From Thioalkalivibrio sp. (GTDB lineage: Bacteria; Pseudomonadota; Gammaproteobacteria; Ectothiorhodospirales; Ectothiorhodospiraceae): a stretch of DNA of 32,463 nucleotides. Position 1 is the first letter of the stretch; every line of letters begins with the position of its first letter. This document shows positions 24,501 through 32,463 of this stretch, piece by piece. The position numbers were made by a program, and so were the translations under genes. The stretch lies in contig NZ_REBW01000182.1 in the NCBI RefSeq assembly GCF_007692535.1, positions 1 to 32,463 of the forward strand, in the 5' to 3' direction. The notes beneath the pieces were generated by a model. The model saw only the letters and a list, made by a program, of their open reading frames with translations. It made no database searches and was not told the DNA's origin.

Positions 24501-25282
24501 GAAGAGGCGTGCTCGGCGGTGCACATGCGACGAATGAATCCCGCCACCGCTTCCGGCGCCAGGGCATGGCAGTTATGCCCGAGGCCATCGAGTTTGACAA
24601 GGGTGAGGTTGGGGACCAGCCCGGCCATCCGGTCGCCGACGGCGCAGAATTTCCCGTCCAGCCGCCCCACCAGAAATCCGACGGGCATGGTGAGCCGTGG
24701 CAGGTCATCCCAGCGGTTTGGCTGCCGCGCCAGGCTGGTGGAACGCAGCACTTCCGAGAGGATCCCCGGCAGCTGCGCCGAGCGGCGCTCGATGAAGGCG
24801 CGGCGTTGCTCGTCCGAGAGCGAAGCGAAAACCGGCTGCCGATACCAGTCCTCGAGGATCCGCGGCCACGGTTCGGTCTCGAACCGGCGCGCCCAGTCGG
24901 CGTCGACGACGGCGCGTTCCGCGCGTTCCCCGGCCAGCGGGAGGCCGGGGTGGGCCGCTTCGAGCACCAGGGCACTGATCCGGTGCGGATGCCGGCAGGC
25001 GAGATCCAATGCCAGGCGTCCACCCAGCGAGTAGCCGACCAGCGCAAACCGGGGCGGCAACAGCGGTTCCAGCTTGCGCCACAGCAATCCGGAATAGGCC
25101 GCGAAGGGGTCCTCTCCAATAACCGGATCCAGCGGTCTGCCATCGTGCCCGGGCAGATCCGGCAGCAGACAGTGAAACCGGGGCTGCAGAAAGCGCGCCA
25201 CCTCGACCCAGTCGCCTCCCGTACCCAGGAATCCGTGCAGCATCACGATCGTCGGATGGCCGGCAGCCCCGGCCTTCAGCAT
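24497..25282 (-). CDS. menH: SHCHC synthase (alpha/beta hydrolase)
   Basis: Eliminates pyruvate from SEPHCHC to give SHCHC. The 261-residue alpha/beta hydrolase has [12 protein letters not shown] near residue 14, the nucleophile elbow GYSLGGR, the [16 protein letters not shown] segment, the acid LVGRLDGKF and the histidine in DGLGHNCH, which together give the MenH Ser-Asp-His triad. ATG 25282 overlaps the menD stop by seven bases; the open frame upstream is only read-through of menD antisense positions. Assignment depends partly on operon position, since MenH resembles other hydrolases. Confidence 0.92.
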   Translation of the reverse strand: MLKAGAAGHPTIVMLHGFLGTGGDWVEVARFLQPRFHCLLPDLPGHDGRPLDPVIGEDPFAAYSGLLWRKLEPLLPPRFALVGYSLGGRLALDLACRHPHRISALVLEAAHPGLPLAGERAERAVVDADWARRFETEPWPRILEDWYRQPVFASLSDEQRRAFIERRSAQLPGILSEVLRSTSLARQPNRWDDLPRLTMPVGFLVGRLDGKFCAVGDRMAGLVPNLTLVKLDGLGHNCHALAPEAVAGFIRRMCTAEHASS

Positions 25283-26973
25283 GTTTGGTCGTCCCGGAGC
25301 CGACGGGTCAGCTCCTGCAGCAGTTCCGCGCTTTGGCCAGGTGCAAACCGCAGCTCGATCAGCGTGCAGCCCTGTCGTGCGCAGGCTTCGGCATACTCCG
25401 CGCGCAGCGCCGGGGCCGAGACGGGACAGGCGTAGCGCACGCCGAACTGCGCAGCGGCCTGTTGGAAATTCAGGCCGTGCGGAAGCTGAAACAGGGTCTC
25501 GAACCACTCGCCCTGTTCCTTCGCGGGAAGCAGGTTGAAGATCCCGCCGCCATCGTTGTTGAGGACCACAATCACCAGGGGCCCGGGACTGCGCGCGGCC
25601 AGCGCCAGGCTGTTCAGGTCGTGCAACAGGGACAGATCGCCCAGCAGCAGCGTCACCCCAACGCCATCCCTTTGGGCGAATCCGCAGGCAGTGGCGAGCA
25701 GGCCGTCGATGCCACTGGCGCCCCGGTTGGTCACGCAGGCGTTACCTAGCCGGGGGCGCGCGAACATGTCCATGAGGCGGATGCTGAGGCTGTTGCCCGG
25801 CAACAATGCCATGGTCGGCGGAATCTCCTCGCTGACGATGCGGGCGGCCGCGAGCTCCGAGAAGCGCTCGGCGAGAAACCCGTCCACGCGGGCACTCAGC
25901 TCCCGGGCGATGGGTGTCAGTCCCAGGTCTGTTTGCGGGAGCACGACGAGTTTCCGACAGAAGGCGGGGATATCCGCCTGAATCGCGACGGCCCTGTGCT
26001 CCGGGTCCAGATAGGCGGAGTGACGGCTGACCAGCCAACGTGGGCCCTCAAACGCCGAAAGCCATTGGTTGACCCGCTTCCCCGTCAGGCGCCCGCCAAA
26101 CTGGAGAACCTGCTCCACGCCTTCGAGTACAGCCCGGCCGCGCGGGCTGGCAAACAGGAGGTCCGGCCCTTCCAGCACAGCGGGGTCGCGCAGCAGGCGC
26201 AGCTGGCTGCCGATATCGGTCACGATGGGAATCCCGAAGCGTTGCCCGAGTGCGAGCACGGCAGCGGCCTCTTCCGCTTCGAGCCGCCCCGCGACCAGCA
26301 GCAGGGGGCCGGTCAGGCGGGGCAGGTCGTCCGGTTCCAGGCCCTCCGTGCTCTCGTGGCGGCCGTCCTCGAGATCCGCCAGCCAGGCGCTGAAGTCCTG
26401 CTGACCCGTTGCTCCGTACAGTGGTTCATGGAAGGGCGCGTTGACGTGCACGGGACCTGCGTCGACCCCGTGCAGTCGGCGGAGAACGCCGTCGAGTTCC
26501 CGACCCAGGCGACCTGCGGACCAGGACGGGTCGGGGGAGGGCAACCGGAGTTCGCCGCGGAGGTGGGTCGCGAAGATCCCCAGTTGGTTGATGGTCTGGT
26601 TCGCGCCACAGCCGTGCAGTTCCTCGGGCCGGTCGGCGCTGATCGCGATCAGGGGTCGGTGGTCCTCGAAGGCCTCCGTCATGGCCGGGTGCAGATTGGC
26701 CACCGCCGTCCCGGAGGTGGTGACGATGGCGACGGGCCTCCGTGACGATTTCGCCAGGCCCAGCGCAAAAAAAGCGAGGCCGCGTTCGTCGAAGTGGCTA
26801 TGCAGCGTGACATCGGGGTGATCCCGGCGGTAACGGGCTGCGGCGAGAACGAGGGGTGCGCTGCGGCTGCCGGGGGCGATGCAGAGGTCCTGGACCCCGT
26901 GCACGCGATGCAGGCGATCCATCAGCACATATGCCCAGGCCTCGTTGATGTGGCTGAACAGGCGTTTCAGCAT
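25276..26973 (-). CDS. menD: SEPHCHC synthase, thiamine diphosphate-dependent
   Basis: Joins isochorismate and 2-oxoglutarate, releasing CO2, the first committed step to menaquinone. The 565-residue product has CIAPGSRSAPLVLAAA with the isochorismate-binding serine/arginine, SHFDERGLAFFALGLAK with the catalytic Glu that activates TPP, TTSGTAVANLHPA, and the TPP/Mg site LLGDLSLLHDLNSL ... NNDGGGIFNLLP. Start ATG 26973 overlaps the menF stop by seven bases (26967-26973). Length matches the family (about 555-580). Confidence 0.96.
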   Translation of the reverse strand: MLKRLFSHINEAWAYVLMDRLHRVHGVQDLCIAPGSRSAPLVLAAARYRRDHPDVTLHSHFDERGLAFFALGLAKSSRRPVAIVTTSGTAVANLHPAMTEAFEDHRPLIAISADRPEELHGCGANQTINQLGIFATHLRGELRLPSPDPSWSAGRLGRELDGVLRRLHGVDAGPVHVNAPFHEPLYGATGQQDFSAWLADLEDGRHESTEGLEPDDLPRLTGPLLLVAGRLEAEEAAAVLALGQRFGIPIVTDIGSQLRLLRDPAVLEGPDLLFASPRGRAVLEGVEQVLQFGGRLTGKRVNQWLSAFEGPRWLVSRHSAYLDPEHRAVAIQADIPAFCRKLVVLPQTDLGLTPIARELSARVDGFLAERFSELAAARIVSEEIPPTMALLPGNSLSIRLMDMFARPRLGNACVTNRGASGIDGLLATACGFAQRDGVGVTLLLGDLSLLHDLNSLALAARSPGPLVIVVLNNDGGGIFNLLPAKEQGEWFETLFQLPHGLNFQQAAAQFGVRYACPVSAPALRAEYAEACARQGCTLIELRFAPGQSAELLQELTRRLRDDQTC

Positions 26974-28445
26974 CCCAACACGGACAGGAAGGATTCGATT
27001 TTGGCTTCCAGCTCGTTCCATTCCGCCTCGGGATCCGAGCCGTCCACGATGCCCACGCCGGAGTAGCACAGAATCCGATCCTGATTCACGAGCGCGGAGC
27101 GGATGGCCACCGCGAACTCCGAGTGGCGTGGCGAAACGATACCCACCGCACCACTGTACCAGCCCCGCTGCACCGTCTCCTCCCGCCGGATCAAGGCCTG
27201 TGCCGCGCCGCGTGGGAAGCCGCAGACCGCGGGGGTCGGGTGCAGGGCGTGCAGGAGTTGAGCGTCCAGCACCCCGGGCTTCAGGGTGGCGCTGATCGGG
27301 AGATGGCGGTGCTGGATGCGGTCCAGCTTGAAGACACCGGCTTCGCTTGGGCTGTCGGTCTCCGTCACCCAGGGTGCGATCTGGCTGCGCACGAAGCGGG
27401 TCACGAGGTCATGCTCATGCACCAGCTTGGGGTCGTCGCGGAGCCTGCGTTCCATGTCCGCGTCTTCCTCCCGGGTAAGGCCACGGCGAACGGTTCCTGC
27501 CAGGGATTCGGTCCGGATCTCGCGATCCCACCGCCGGTAGAGGCGCTCCGGCGAGCAACCCATGAACAGGTCATTCGCCTGCTCCATGGCAAAGCCGAAA
27601 CTCCCGGGATTCGTGTCGCACCAGCGCTGCAGCACCCTGAAGGGCGCCACGGGCGCCGTCAGGCGGAGCTCGACCCGGCGCGCCAGCACGACCTTGTGCA
27701 GGCGGCCCTGGGCGATATCGCCCAGGATGTCGCTGATGCGTTCCCGGCATACGGATAAGTCCATGTCGTCGATGCGCTGTGCGACGCTGGGCGAAACCGC
27801 GTTTTCCAATGCCTGAGGCTGGAATTCCAGCCTGCACAGCAACTCGATCAGGTGCGTCTTCATGCGTACGAACTCGCCGGGGGACTCCGCCAGCAGGTTC
27901 ACCGCAAGGTGGTGATCCAGGCCCCGCTGACGAAGCTCGATCGCGGGCAGCACGAAGCGCGCGGCGGGGAAAGCGGACCATTCGTCCCTCCCGTTGTCGC
28001 CGGCAAAGGCGAGGCCACCCAGGAAGAACGCATCCCGGCCCTCCAGGATCGCGTTGATCCTTCCCAGCAGGGGCGCGTGATCGTGAGATGAATGGGCCAC
28101 GAGTTCGACCGCCGCACCGACACCGGCGACACTCATCATTTGCTCTCGGTCCTGCCAGAAGCAGCGCGCACCATGGGGGTTGACCTGCAGCCAGTCCAGC
28201 AGATTGATGCGGGGCACGGTTTCGCGCAGGTGCAGCAGCGCGCCCTCGCGAAAACGCCAGTTCTTGACCTGCTCGAGCAGCCGCGACACGGCTGCTTCAA
28301 AGGAGGCGGATACGGACGGAGCCCGGGTCCGCGGTCCGGGCATCGGGACGGCGTCGGTGCCTCGATGAATCCCGGCATCCCCGGGCTCTCTCGTTAGAAC
28401 CCGGTCCTGCTCAACGGCGGCCGGGTGCGGATGGCGTGACGTCAA
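26967..28445 (-). CDS. menF: Isochorismate synthase
   Basis: Converts chorismate to isochorismate, the entry of the men pathway. The C-terminal chorismate-binding domain shows LHKVVLARRVEL with the active-site Lys, FMGCSPERLYRR, TESLAGTVRRG, ELHE-like VHEHDLVT, LHPTPAVCGFPR and YSGAVGIV, ending with the metal-binding EWNELEAKIE. First gene of the operon. Two starts are possible: TTG 28445 (492 residues, GGAGAG six bases upstream) and ATG 28343 (458 residues, no clear site but nearer the usual length of about 430-460). I give the longer form with reservation. No entA-type siderophore genes are adjacent, so MenF is preferred to EntC. Confidence 0.92.
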   Translation of the reverse strand: MTSRHPHPAAVEQDRVLTREPGDAGIHRGTDAVPMPGPRTRAPSVSASFEAAVSRLLEQVKNWRFREGALLHLRETVPRINLLDWLQVNPHGARCFWQDREQMMSVAGVGAAVELVAHSSHDHAPLLGRINAILEGRDAFFLGGLAFAGDNGRDEWSAFPAARFVLPAIELRQRGLDHHLAVNLLAESPGEFVRMKTHLIELLCRLEFQPQALENAVSPSVAQRIDDMDLSVCRERISDILGDIAQGRLHKVVLARRVELRLTAPVAPFRVLQRWCDTNPGSFGFAMEQANDLFMGCSPERLYRRWDREIRTESLAGTVRRGLTREEDADMERRLRDDPKLVHEHDLVTRFVRSQIAPWVTETDSPSEAGVFKLDRIQHRHLPISATLKPGVLDAQLLHALHPTPAVCGFPRGAAQALIRREETVQRGWYSGAVGIVSPRHSEFAVAIRSALVNQDRILCYSGVGIVDGSDPEAEWNELEAKIESFLSVLGC

Positions 28446-28602
28446 AACGGACTCTCCATGCCATCATGCCAGCGCCTTCCGCGAAGCTTGCAGATCGCGT
28501 AACCCGCAACGGCCGCCCGCTCGATCAACGCCGAAATCCACTGGCTGCCCGCGCGCGATTCGATTTTCTTCCCCGGCTGCTGCAACGCCACTCCCGATCC
28601 AA

Positions 28603-28621
28603 AACACGCTTGAACACGCTT
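28603..28621 (+). repeat. Short direct repeat upstream of menF
   Basis: AACACGCTT occurs at 28603-28611 and again at 28613-28621, one helical turn apart (10 bases). It lies in the 238-base gap where the men promoter should be, so it may be a regulator-binding pair. No known regulator motif was recognised. Confidence 0.3.
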
Positions 28622-28655
28622 ACGTGATCGCCTTCGACGAAGGTAACCCGCCTCA

Positions 28656-28681
28656 GGGGTTCCGGCAATGCCGGCGGCCCC
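28656..28681 (-). terminator. Possible terminator hairpin of the CobW-like gene
   Basis: CCGGC-AAT-GCCGG (28662-28674) inside outer GGGG/CCCC arms (28656-28659, 28678-28681), just downstream of the minus-strand stop at 28684. Interrupted stem and no T run; moderate at best. Confidence 0.4.
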
Positions 28682-28683
28682 TT

Positions 28684-29721
28684 TCAGGGAGCAACCGGCC
28701 GTCGCGCCGCCAGCAACTCGCGATCGATGACCTCCCCATCCAGTGGCCTGTGATCGATGATCTCCAGACGCCCTTCCGCAGCGCCCGGATGCGGCTCGAG
28801 GCCCCCGACCCCGGCGACACGGTTGATGCTCACCCAGCCAGTGCTGGTGGCAACGACGCCCTTGACCCGATCCCAGGCGTCGCGGCGCAGAGTCTCATCC
28901 AGGCGCATGGGTTCGAATTGTACCGTTGGACCAAACCGCCAGCTACGCCCGAAATGTCCCTCGCCCCGCGATTCCGCGGTCCACCATTCCGGCCGGTCTG
29001 TCTCGAGAGGTTGGGGATCCCCGGATTCCGAGGTCTTCAGCCGATGGGCCGTGAGGAACGCGTGCGCTTCGGGGAAGAGGGCACGGCGGGCCGCGCTCAG
29101 GGGCAGGTCCAGCCATGCCGGATCCAGGTCGCCTCGTGACACCAGCGCAGTACGCAGTTTCGGGGGGTCCAGGGCGCGTGCAAACTCGAAGAAGGCCTCG
29201 CGATCCTGCTCGGTGTAGAGATCCGCCTTGTTGGCCACCAGCACATCGGCCAGGTGGATCTGGTCACACCAGGTTTCGTGCGCCCGGTGTCGGGCCGAGG
29301 CAAGGTGCCGTGCATCCATCAGCGTGATGGTGGCGTGAAGCTCCAGCACCGATGCGTAGAGCGTTCCCGTCAGTGTCTCGATGACCTGCGCCGGGTGTCC
29401 GAGGCCCGTCGGCTCGATCAGGATGCGCTGGGGGCGCTCCCGGCGAATGATGTGGTTCAGGCCAACCGTGAAGGCCTGGCTGGCGACGCAGCACAGGCAG
29501 CCTCCGGCCACCTGGCGGACGGCTACCTCACCATCGGCCAGCAGTTCCGCATCGACGCCCACTTCCCCGAATTCGTTGACGAGGACCGCCCAGCGCTCGT
29601 CCTTGGGCCGCCGCTCGAGCAAACGGCGAATGGCGGTGGTCTTGCCCACCCCGAGGAAACCCGTGATCAGGTGGGTTGGTATCGGCCGGGGCCTGCTGAA
29701 CAGGGCATGAGGGTCAGACAT
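28684..29721 (-). CDS. COG0523 family GTPase (CobW/ZigA-like metallochaperone)
   Basis: A 345-residue P-loop GTPase. It has THLITGFLGVGKTTAIRRLL (Walker A), NEFGEVGVDAELL, the family metal-binding GGCLCC (C-x-C-C), LIEPTGLGHPAQV, and NKADLYT (G4). COG0523 proteins load Zn, Co, Ni or other metals onto targets; the subgroup cannot be told here. The C-terminal domain (from about residue 225: WRFGPTVQFE, VKGVVATSTGWVSINRV) is a CobW_C-like domain and lacks a His-rich tail. No cobalamin genes or zinc-limitation (Zur) box were seen. ATG 29721 begins just before the P-loop domain; the extension to 29760 has no good site. Divergent from the AAA+ gene. Confidence 0.85.
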   Translation of the reverse strand: MSDPHALFSRPRPIPTHLITGFLGVGKTTAIRRLLERRPKDERWAVLVNEFGEVGVDAELLADGEVAVRQVAGGCLCCVASQAFTVGLNHIIRRERPQRILIEPTGLGHPAQVIETLTGTLYASVLELHATITLMDARHLASARHRAHETWCDQIHLADVLVANKADLYTEQDREAFFEFARALDPPKLRTALVSRGDLDPAWLDLPLSAARRALFPEAHAFLTAHRLKTSESGDPQPLETDRPEWWTAESRGEGHFGRSWRFGPTVQFEPMRLDETLRRDAWDRVKGVVATSTGWVSINRVAGVGGLEPHPGAAEGRLEIIDHRPLDGEVIDRELLAARRPVAP

Positions 29722-29903
29722 GGATTCCCGAGCGTGCGCGATTCGCTGACCTGTTGGCAAGTGCCAGGACTACCCGATATCCGTAACCAACGCCGGACAC
29801 GAGGCAGGCACGCCGTTTCTCTACCGGGCGGTCACACCTCCGCCCCGCGCAAAAGCACCCCCAAATGGAGAAGAAACATGGCAAGCTAGCGCGGGTACGC
29901 ACC

Positions 29904-29926
29904 CTGACCCCGGGACACAGGGTCAG
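29904..29926. promoter_or_regulatory. Inverted repeat in the divergent CobW-like / AAA+ intergenic region
   Basis: CTGACCC (29904-29910) and GGGTCAG (29920-29926) form a perfect 7-bp inverted repeat with nine bases between, in the 252-base region between two divergent genes. The half-site spacing of 16 bases centre to centre fits a dimeric regulator, or a leader hairpin for the AAA+ mRNA. Which regulator is unknown. Confidence 0.35.
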
Positions 29927-29973
29927 CAGAGATCCTGCGCGCCGGGAACTCACCCATCACAGGAGCCCGACCC

Positions 29974-31461
29974 TTGAACAGCGCCATGACCCGCATCGGG
30001 AAGGCACTCGCCGGCGGCCAACCGCTGGTTTACGTCCGTTGTCACGAGGAGGACCGGCTGGAACGCATGTTGAAGCAGTTGTCCGCGTCCCGTTTCACAG
30101 ACGCCCGGCCGGTGCGCATCTGGACACTCACCCATGGATTTGTGGGTCAAATGGCGGGGGCGAATGGAACACACGATCCGGTCCAGGTCCTCCAGGGAAT
30201 CCTCGCGGACCCGCAGGAGGCCTTTTACCTCCTGAAGGACCTGCCGCTGCTGTTCGAGACCCATCCCGGCGTGGTCCGCGGCCTGCGCGACCTGTACGAG
30301 TCGCTGTCCGGCAGCAGGACCTGCATCTTCGTGTCCAGCCCGATGTGGCGCATCCCAGAGGTACTCTCGCGGCAACTCTTCACGGTGGAGCTCGGCGCTC
30401 CGGACGAGCAGGAAATTCTTGCAGAACTAAGCCGCCTTGCGCCATCGCGCGACGGCGCGGACGCGCCTGCCGAAGCCTGGCTGACCCAGGCTGCGAGTTC
30501 CATGAAGGGCATGATGCTCAATGAGACCAGACACCTGATGCGACGTCTGGCAGAGGAGGGCAAGCTGGGTACCGAGGCCGCACTGGTCGAGATCCGTGAG
30601 GAGAAGGCGACGGCCCTCATGCGCGAGGCCTGCCTGAAGTACATTCCGGAGACGGTGGACATCGACCGCGTCGGGGGTCTCCAGAATCTCAAGGAGTGGG
30701 TGCTCACCCGCCGTGCCTTCTTCTCCGGAGAGCGGGCCGATGCGCGCGTAGCGCCGCCCTCCGGCGTGCTGTTCATGGGCGTCAGCGGCTGCGGCAAGAG
30801 CATGGCGGCGAAGGTCATCGCCAGCGCCTGGTCGCTGCCGCTGGTGCGTCTGGACATGAACCTGGTGCTCTCCGGAGCCTTCGGCTCGCCGGAGTATGCG
30901 TTCGACAACGCCCTGCGCCTTGCCGAGCAGATCGCGCCTCTGGTGCTCTGGATCGACGAGATGGAGAACAGCTTCGGCTATGATACCGAGAGCAAACGGG
31001 GCAACAACCCGAACATCTTCTCCAGCTTTCTGACCTGGATGCAGGAAAAGCCACCGGGTGTGTTCGTCGTGGCCACGGCCAACCGGATCCAGCTGCTCCC
31101 CGCCGAGGTCATCCGCAAGGGACGATTCGACCAGCTGTTCTTCCTGGATCTGCCCACCGAGGAGGAGCGCCTCGGGATCATTGCAATTCATCTGCGCACG
31201 GCCGGTGCGGATCCGGGTGCTTTCAACCTCAAGACACTGGCCGTCCTGACCAGAAGCTGGAGCGGGGCCGAGATCGAGCAGGGAATCAAGTCGGCCGCAG
31301 TGCACGCGTGGGAGGAAGGGCGCGAGTTGAATGAACGCGACGTCTTCTGGAGCACAGCGCGGATCGTGCCGTTGTCGAAGACGATGTCCGAACAGATCAA
31401 GGCGCTGCGCACCTGGTCGCAGGACCGTGCCACGCCCGCTTCGCACAAGGGCCTCCCTTGA
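29974..31461 (+). CDS. AAA+ ATPase, Ycf46-like
   Basis: A 495-residue protein. The N-terminal half (about 1-215) is a degenerate P-loop-like domain without Walker A. The C-terminal half is a full AAA+ module: GVSGCGKS Walker A (269-276), LVLWIDEME Walker B (323-331, Asp328, Glu329), sensor-1 Asn370 in VVATANRI, and the arginine-finger region RKGRFDQLFF (381-390), followed by the helical lid (SWSGAEIEQGIKSA). This architecture matches cyanobacterial/plastid Ycf46 and its bacterial relatives, linked in cyanobacteria to photosynthesis and CO2 use; its role here is unknown. The start is TTG 29974 with AGGAG eight bases upstream; ATG 29986 is too far from that site. Confidence 0.85.
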   Translation: MNSAMTRIGKALAGGQPLVYVRCHEEDRLERMLKQLSASRFTDARPVRIWTLTHGFVGQMAGANGTHDPVQVLQGILADPQEAFYLLKDLPLLFETHPGVVRGLRDLYESLSGSRTCIFVSSPMWRIPEVLSRQLFTVELGAPDEQEILAELSRLAPSRDGADAPAEAWLTQAASSMKGMMLNETRHLMRRLAEEGKLGTEAALVEIREEKATALMREACLKYIPETVDIDRVGGLQNLKEWVLTRRAFFSGERADARVAPPSGVLFMGVSGCGKSMAAKVIASAWSLPLVRLDMNLVLSGAFGSPEYAFDNALRLAEQIAPLVLWIDEMENSFGYDTESKRGNNPNIFSSFLTWMQEKPPGVFVVATANRIQLLPAEVIRKGRFDQLFFLDLPTEEERLGIIAIHLRTAGADPGAFNLKTLAVLTRSWSGAEIEQGIKSAAVHAWEEGRELNERDVFWSTARIVPLSKTMSEQIKALRTWSQDRATPASHKGLP

Positions 31462-31627
31462 GGCACATCGTCCCGTTCGCCCCGGTGGCACGGGCACCAG
31501 CAGGCGCGGCGGGTCGAAGCCTGGCGCCTGTCGAACAGGCATCACCGCCTGACCGGACAGACCCGGGGCAGGCGACGCCCCCGGCAAAGTGGGGACAAAC
31601 CTACGCAATTGGGCGAGAATACTGCGC

Positions 31628-32463
31628 ATGAGATCGCTCCATAGAATCCTGACGGTTTTCTTGCTGCTCGCCTGGCTCGCCGGCTGTGCGACGACCGGCA
31701 CGATCCCGGGAGACGCCCGTTCCGCTTACGGCGTCGTGTCCGATGCGGTGGTGCGCGGAGATTGCACGGCCGCCGCCGACGCCACGGACGCCCTCGCGCA
31801 ACGCTTCCCGGATAGCCCCTCACTGGACAATGCCAGGCTGGAAACGGCTTCCATCTGCATGGCCAGCAGGGAACCGGAACGGGCCCGGGAACAGAGTGGC
31901 AAACTGATCGCCGAGGCACCGTCGCATCCGCGGCTGGACCAGGCCTACCATCTCTATGCAGTCGCTGGTTACCAACTCTGGAAAGGCGACCATGGCACTG
32001 CCTCCGGTACACCGGAGCTCCTTGCCGATATCGAGACTGCCCGGGAGGTCATCGGGGATTTTCGGGAGTTTGTGACCCGCTTCCCGGACTCCGAGTACCG
32101 GGAAGAAGTCCTCCCTTACCTTGTCGACCTGCGCGAGGGTCTTGCGCGTTCGGAACTTCAGGTAGCCCGCAATCTCTTCGAGGCTGGCGAATTGGGGCAG
32201 GCTGCGGCACGCGCGGCGTACGTGGGTGAACACTTTCAGGACACGGAGAGCGCGCCGCGCGCTCTGACACTCGAGATGCAGGCGCTCGCAAGGATCGATG
32301 ATCCGCTCCCGGTCGCCATCGTTGCGGCACCGGTCCGTGCCGCGGAACGCACACCGGCAGAGGCGGAACCCGTCCGGGTCCGACCCGCCCCCCCTCCCGC
32401 ACCACCCGCGGCTGCGCCTGAGCCGCGGCGCCCGGCCGAAGTCGCTGCTGCACCACCCACGGT
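31628..32463 (+). CDS. BamD-like TPR lipoprotein (3' end outside window)
   Basis: The frame is open to the right edge, 278 full codons. The N-terminus MRSLHRILTVFLLLAWLAGC is a lipoprotein signal with lipobox LAGC (Cys20). The following region has TPR-like helical pairs (ADATDALAQRFPDSPSLDNA, VTRFPDSEYREEVLPYLVDL, AAYVGEHFQDTESAPRALTL) with the 'F-P-x-S' turns seen in BamD and YbgF-type proteins. From about residue 230 it becomes Pro/Ala/Arg-rich, a periplasmic spacer that may lead to another domain outside the window. True BamD is about 240-280 residues without such a tail, so this is more likely a paralogue. The ribosome site is weak. Confidence 0.75.
   Translation, partial: MRSLHRILTVFLLLAWLAGCATTGTIPGDARSAYGVVSDAVVRGDCTAAADATDALAQRFPDSPSLDNARLETASICMASREPERAREQSGKLIAEAPSHPRLDQAYHLYAVAGYQLWKGDHGTASGTPELLADIETAREVIGDFREFVTRFPDSEYREEVLPYLVDLREGLARSELQVARNLFEAGELGQAAARAAYVGEHFQDTESAPRALTLEMQALARIDDPLPVAIVAAPVRAAERTPAEAEPVRVRPAPPPAPPAAAPEPRRPAEVAAAPPT

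Noticed and set aside
23854-25034. 401-codon + frame over menB and menH (23829-25034)
   Set aside because: Antisense to two men genes with full catalytic motifs.

Overview
The window is about 32.5 kb of GC-rich DNA, densely coding, from what looks like a gammaproteobacterium of the sulfur-oxidising kind (Chromatiales/Ectothiorhodospiraceae-like). The basis for this is the conserved gammaproteobacterial block rpsA-ihfB-lapB-pyrF, an rdgC gene, a Gly/Tyr-rich protein of the sulfur-globule type, and a complete menaquinone (men) operon. The species assignment is an inference; no rRNA or tRNA gene is visible.

Layout. Positions 1-4973 (+) are housekeeping: the 3' part of rpsA, ihfB, lapB, pyrF, a secreted ComEA-like helix-hairpin-helix protein and galU. 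Positions 5061-12985 are the accessory block that deserves attention. On + lie an FkbM methyltransferase, a creatininase-family amidohydrolase and a stand-alone RibD-type reductase. Converging on them from the - strand is a tightly overlapped set: a degenerate PTPS/QueD-fold protein, a GT4 glycosyltransferase, a class I methyltransferase and a YbhN-like flippase. Behind a 33-bp perfect inverted repeat follow a BchC-like medium-chain dehydrogenase (-) and, divergent from it, a CDP-alcohol phosphatidyltransferase (+). The creatininase plus RibD-reductase pair recalls the archaeal ArfB-ArfC steps on the GTP-derived pyrimidine. I infer an uncharacterised pathway that modifies a pyrimidine/pterin-like compound with sugar, methyl and perhaps lipid groups and moves it across the membrane. 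Product and substrate are unknown.

Positions 12982-13240 hold a decayed YceI-family gene. Then come a small rhodanese, the sulfur-globule-like protein, rdgC, and on the - strand a MazG-type pyrophosphohydrolase with a TrpD2/YbiB-like protein, a putative lipoprotein, a small unknown protein, a DUF4139 protein and a NYN + OST-HTH (LabA-type) protein. A 62-residue membrane protein lies on + at 20579.

Positions 20851-28445 (-) are one operon, menF-menD-menH-menB-menC-menE-menI, with stop/start overlaps at nearly every junction. It covers chorismate to 1,4-dihydroxy-2-naphthoate; menA and menG/ubiE must lie elsewhere. After it come a COG0523 (CobW-like) GTPase (-), a divergent Ycf46-like AAA+ ATPase (+), and a BamD-like TPR lipoprotein (+) that runs off the right edge.
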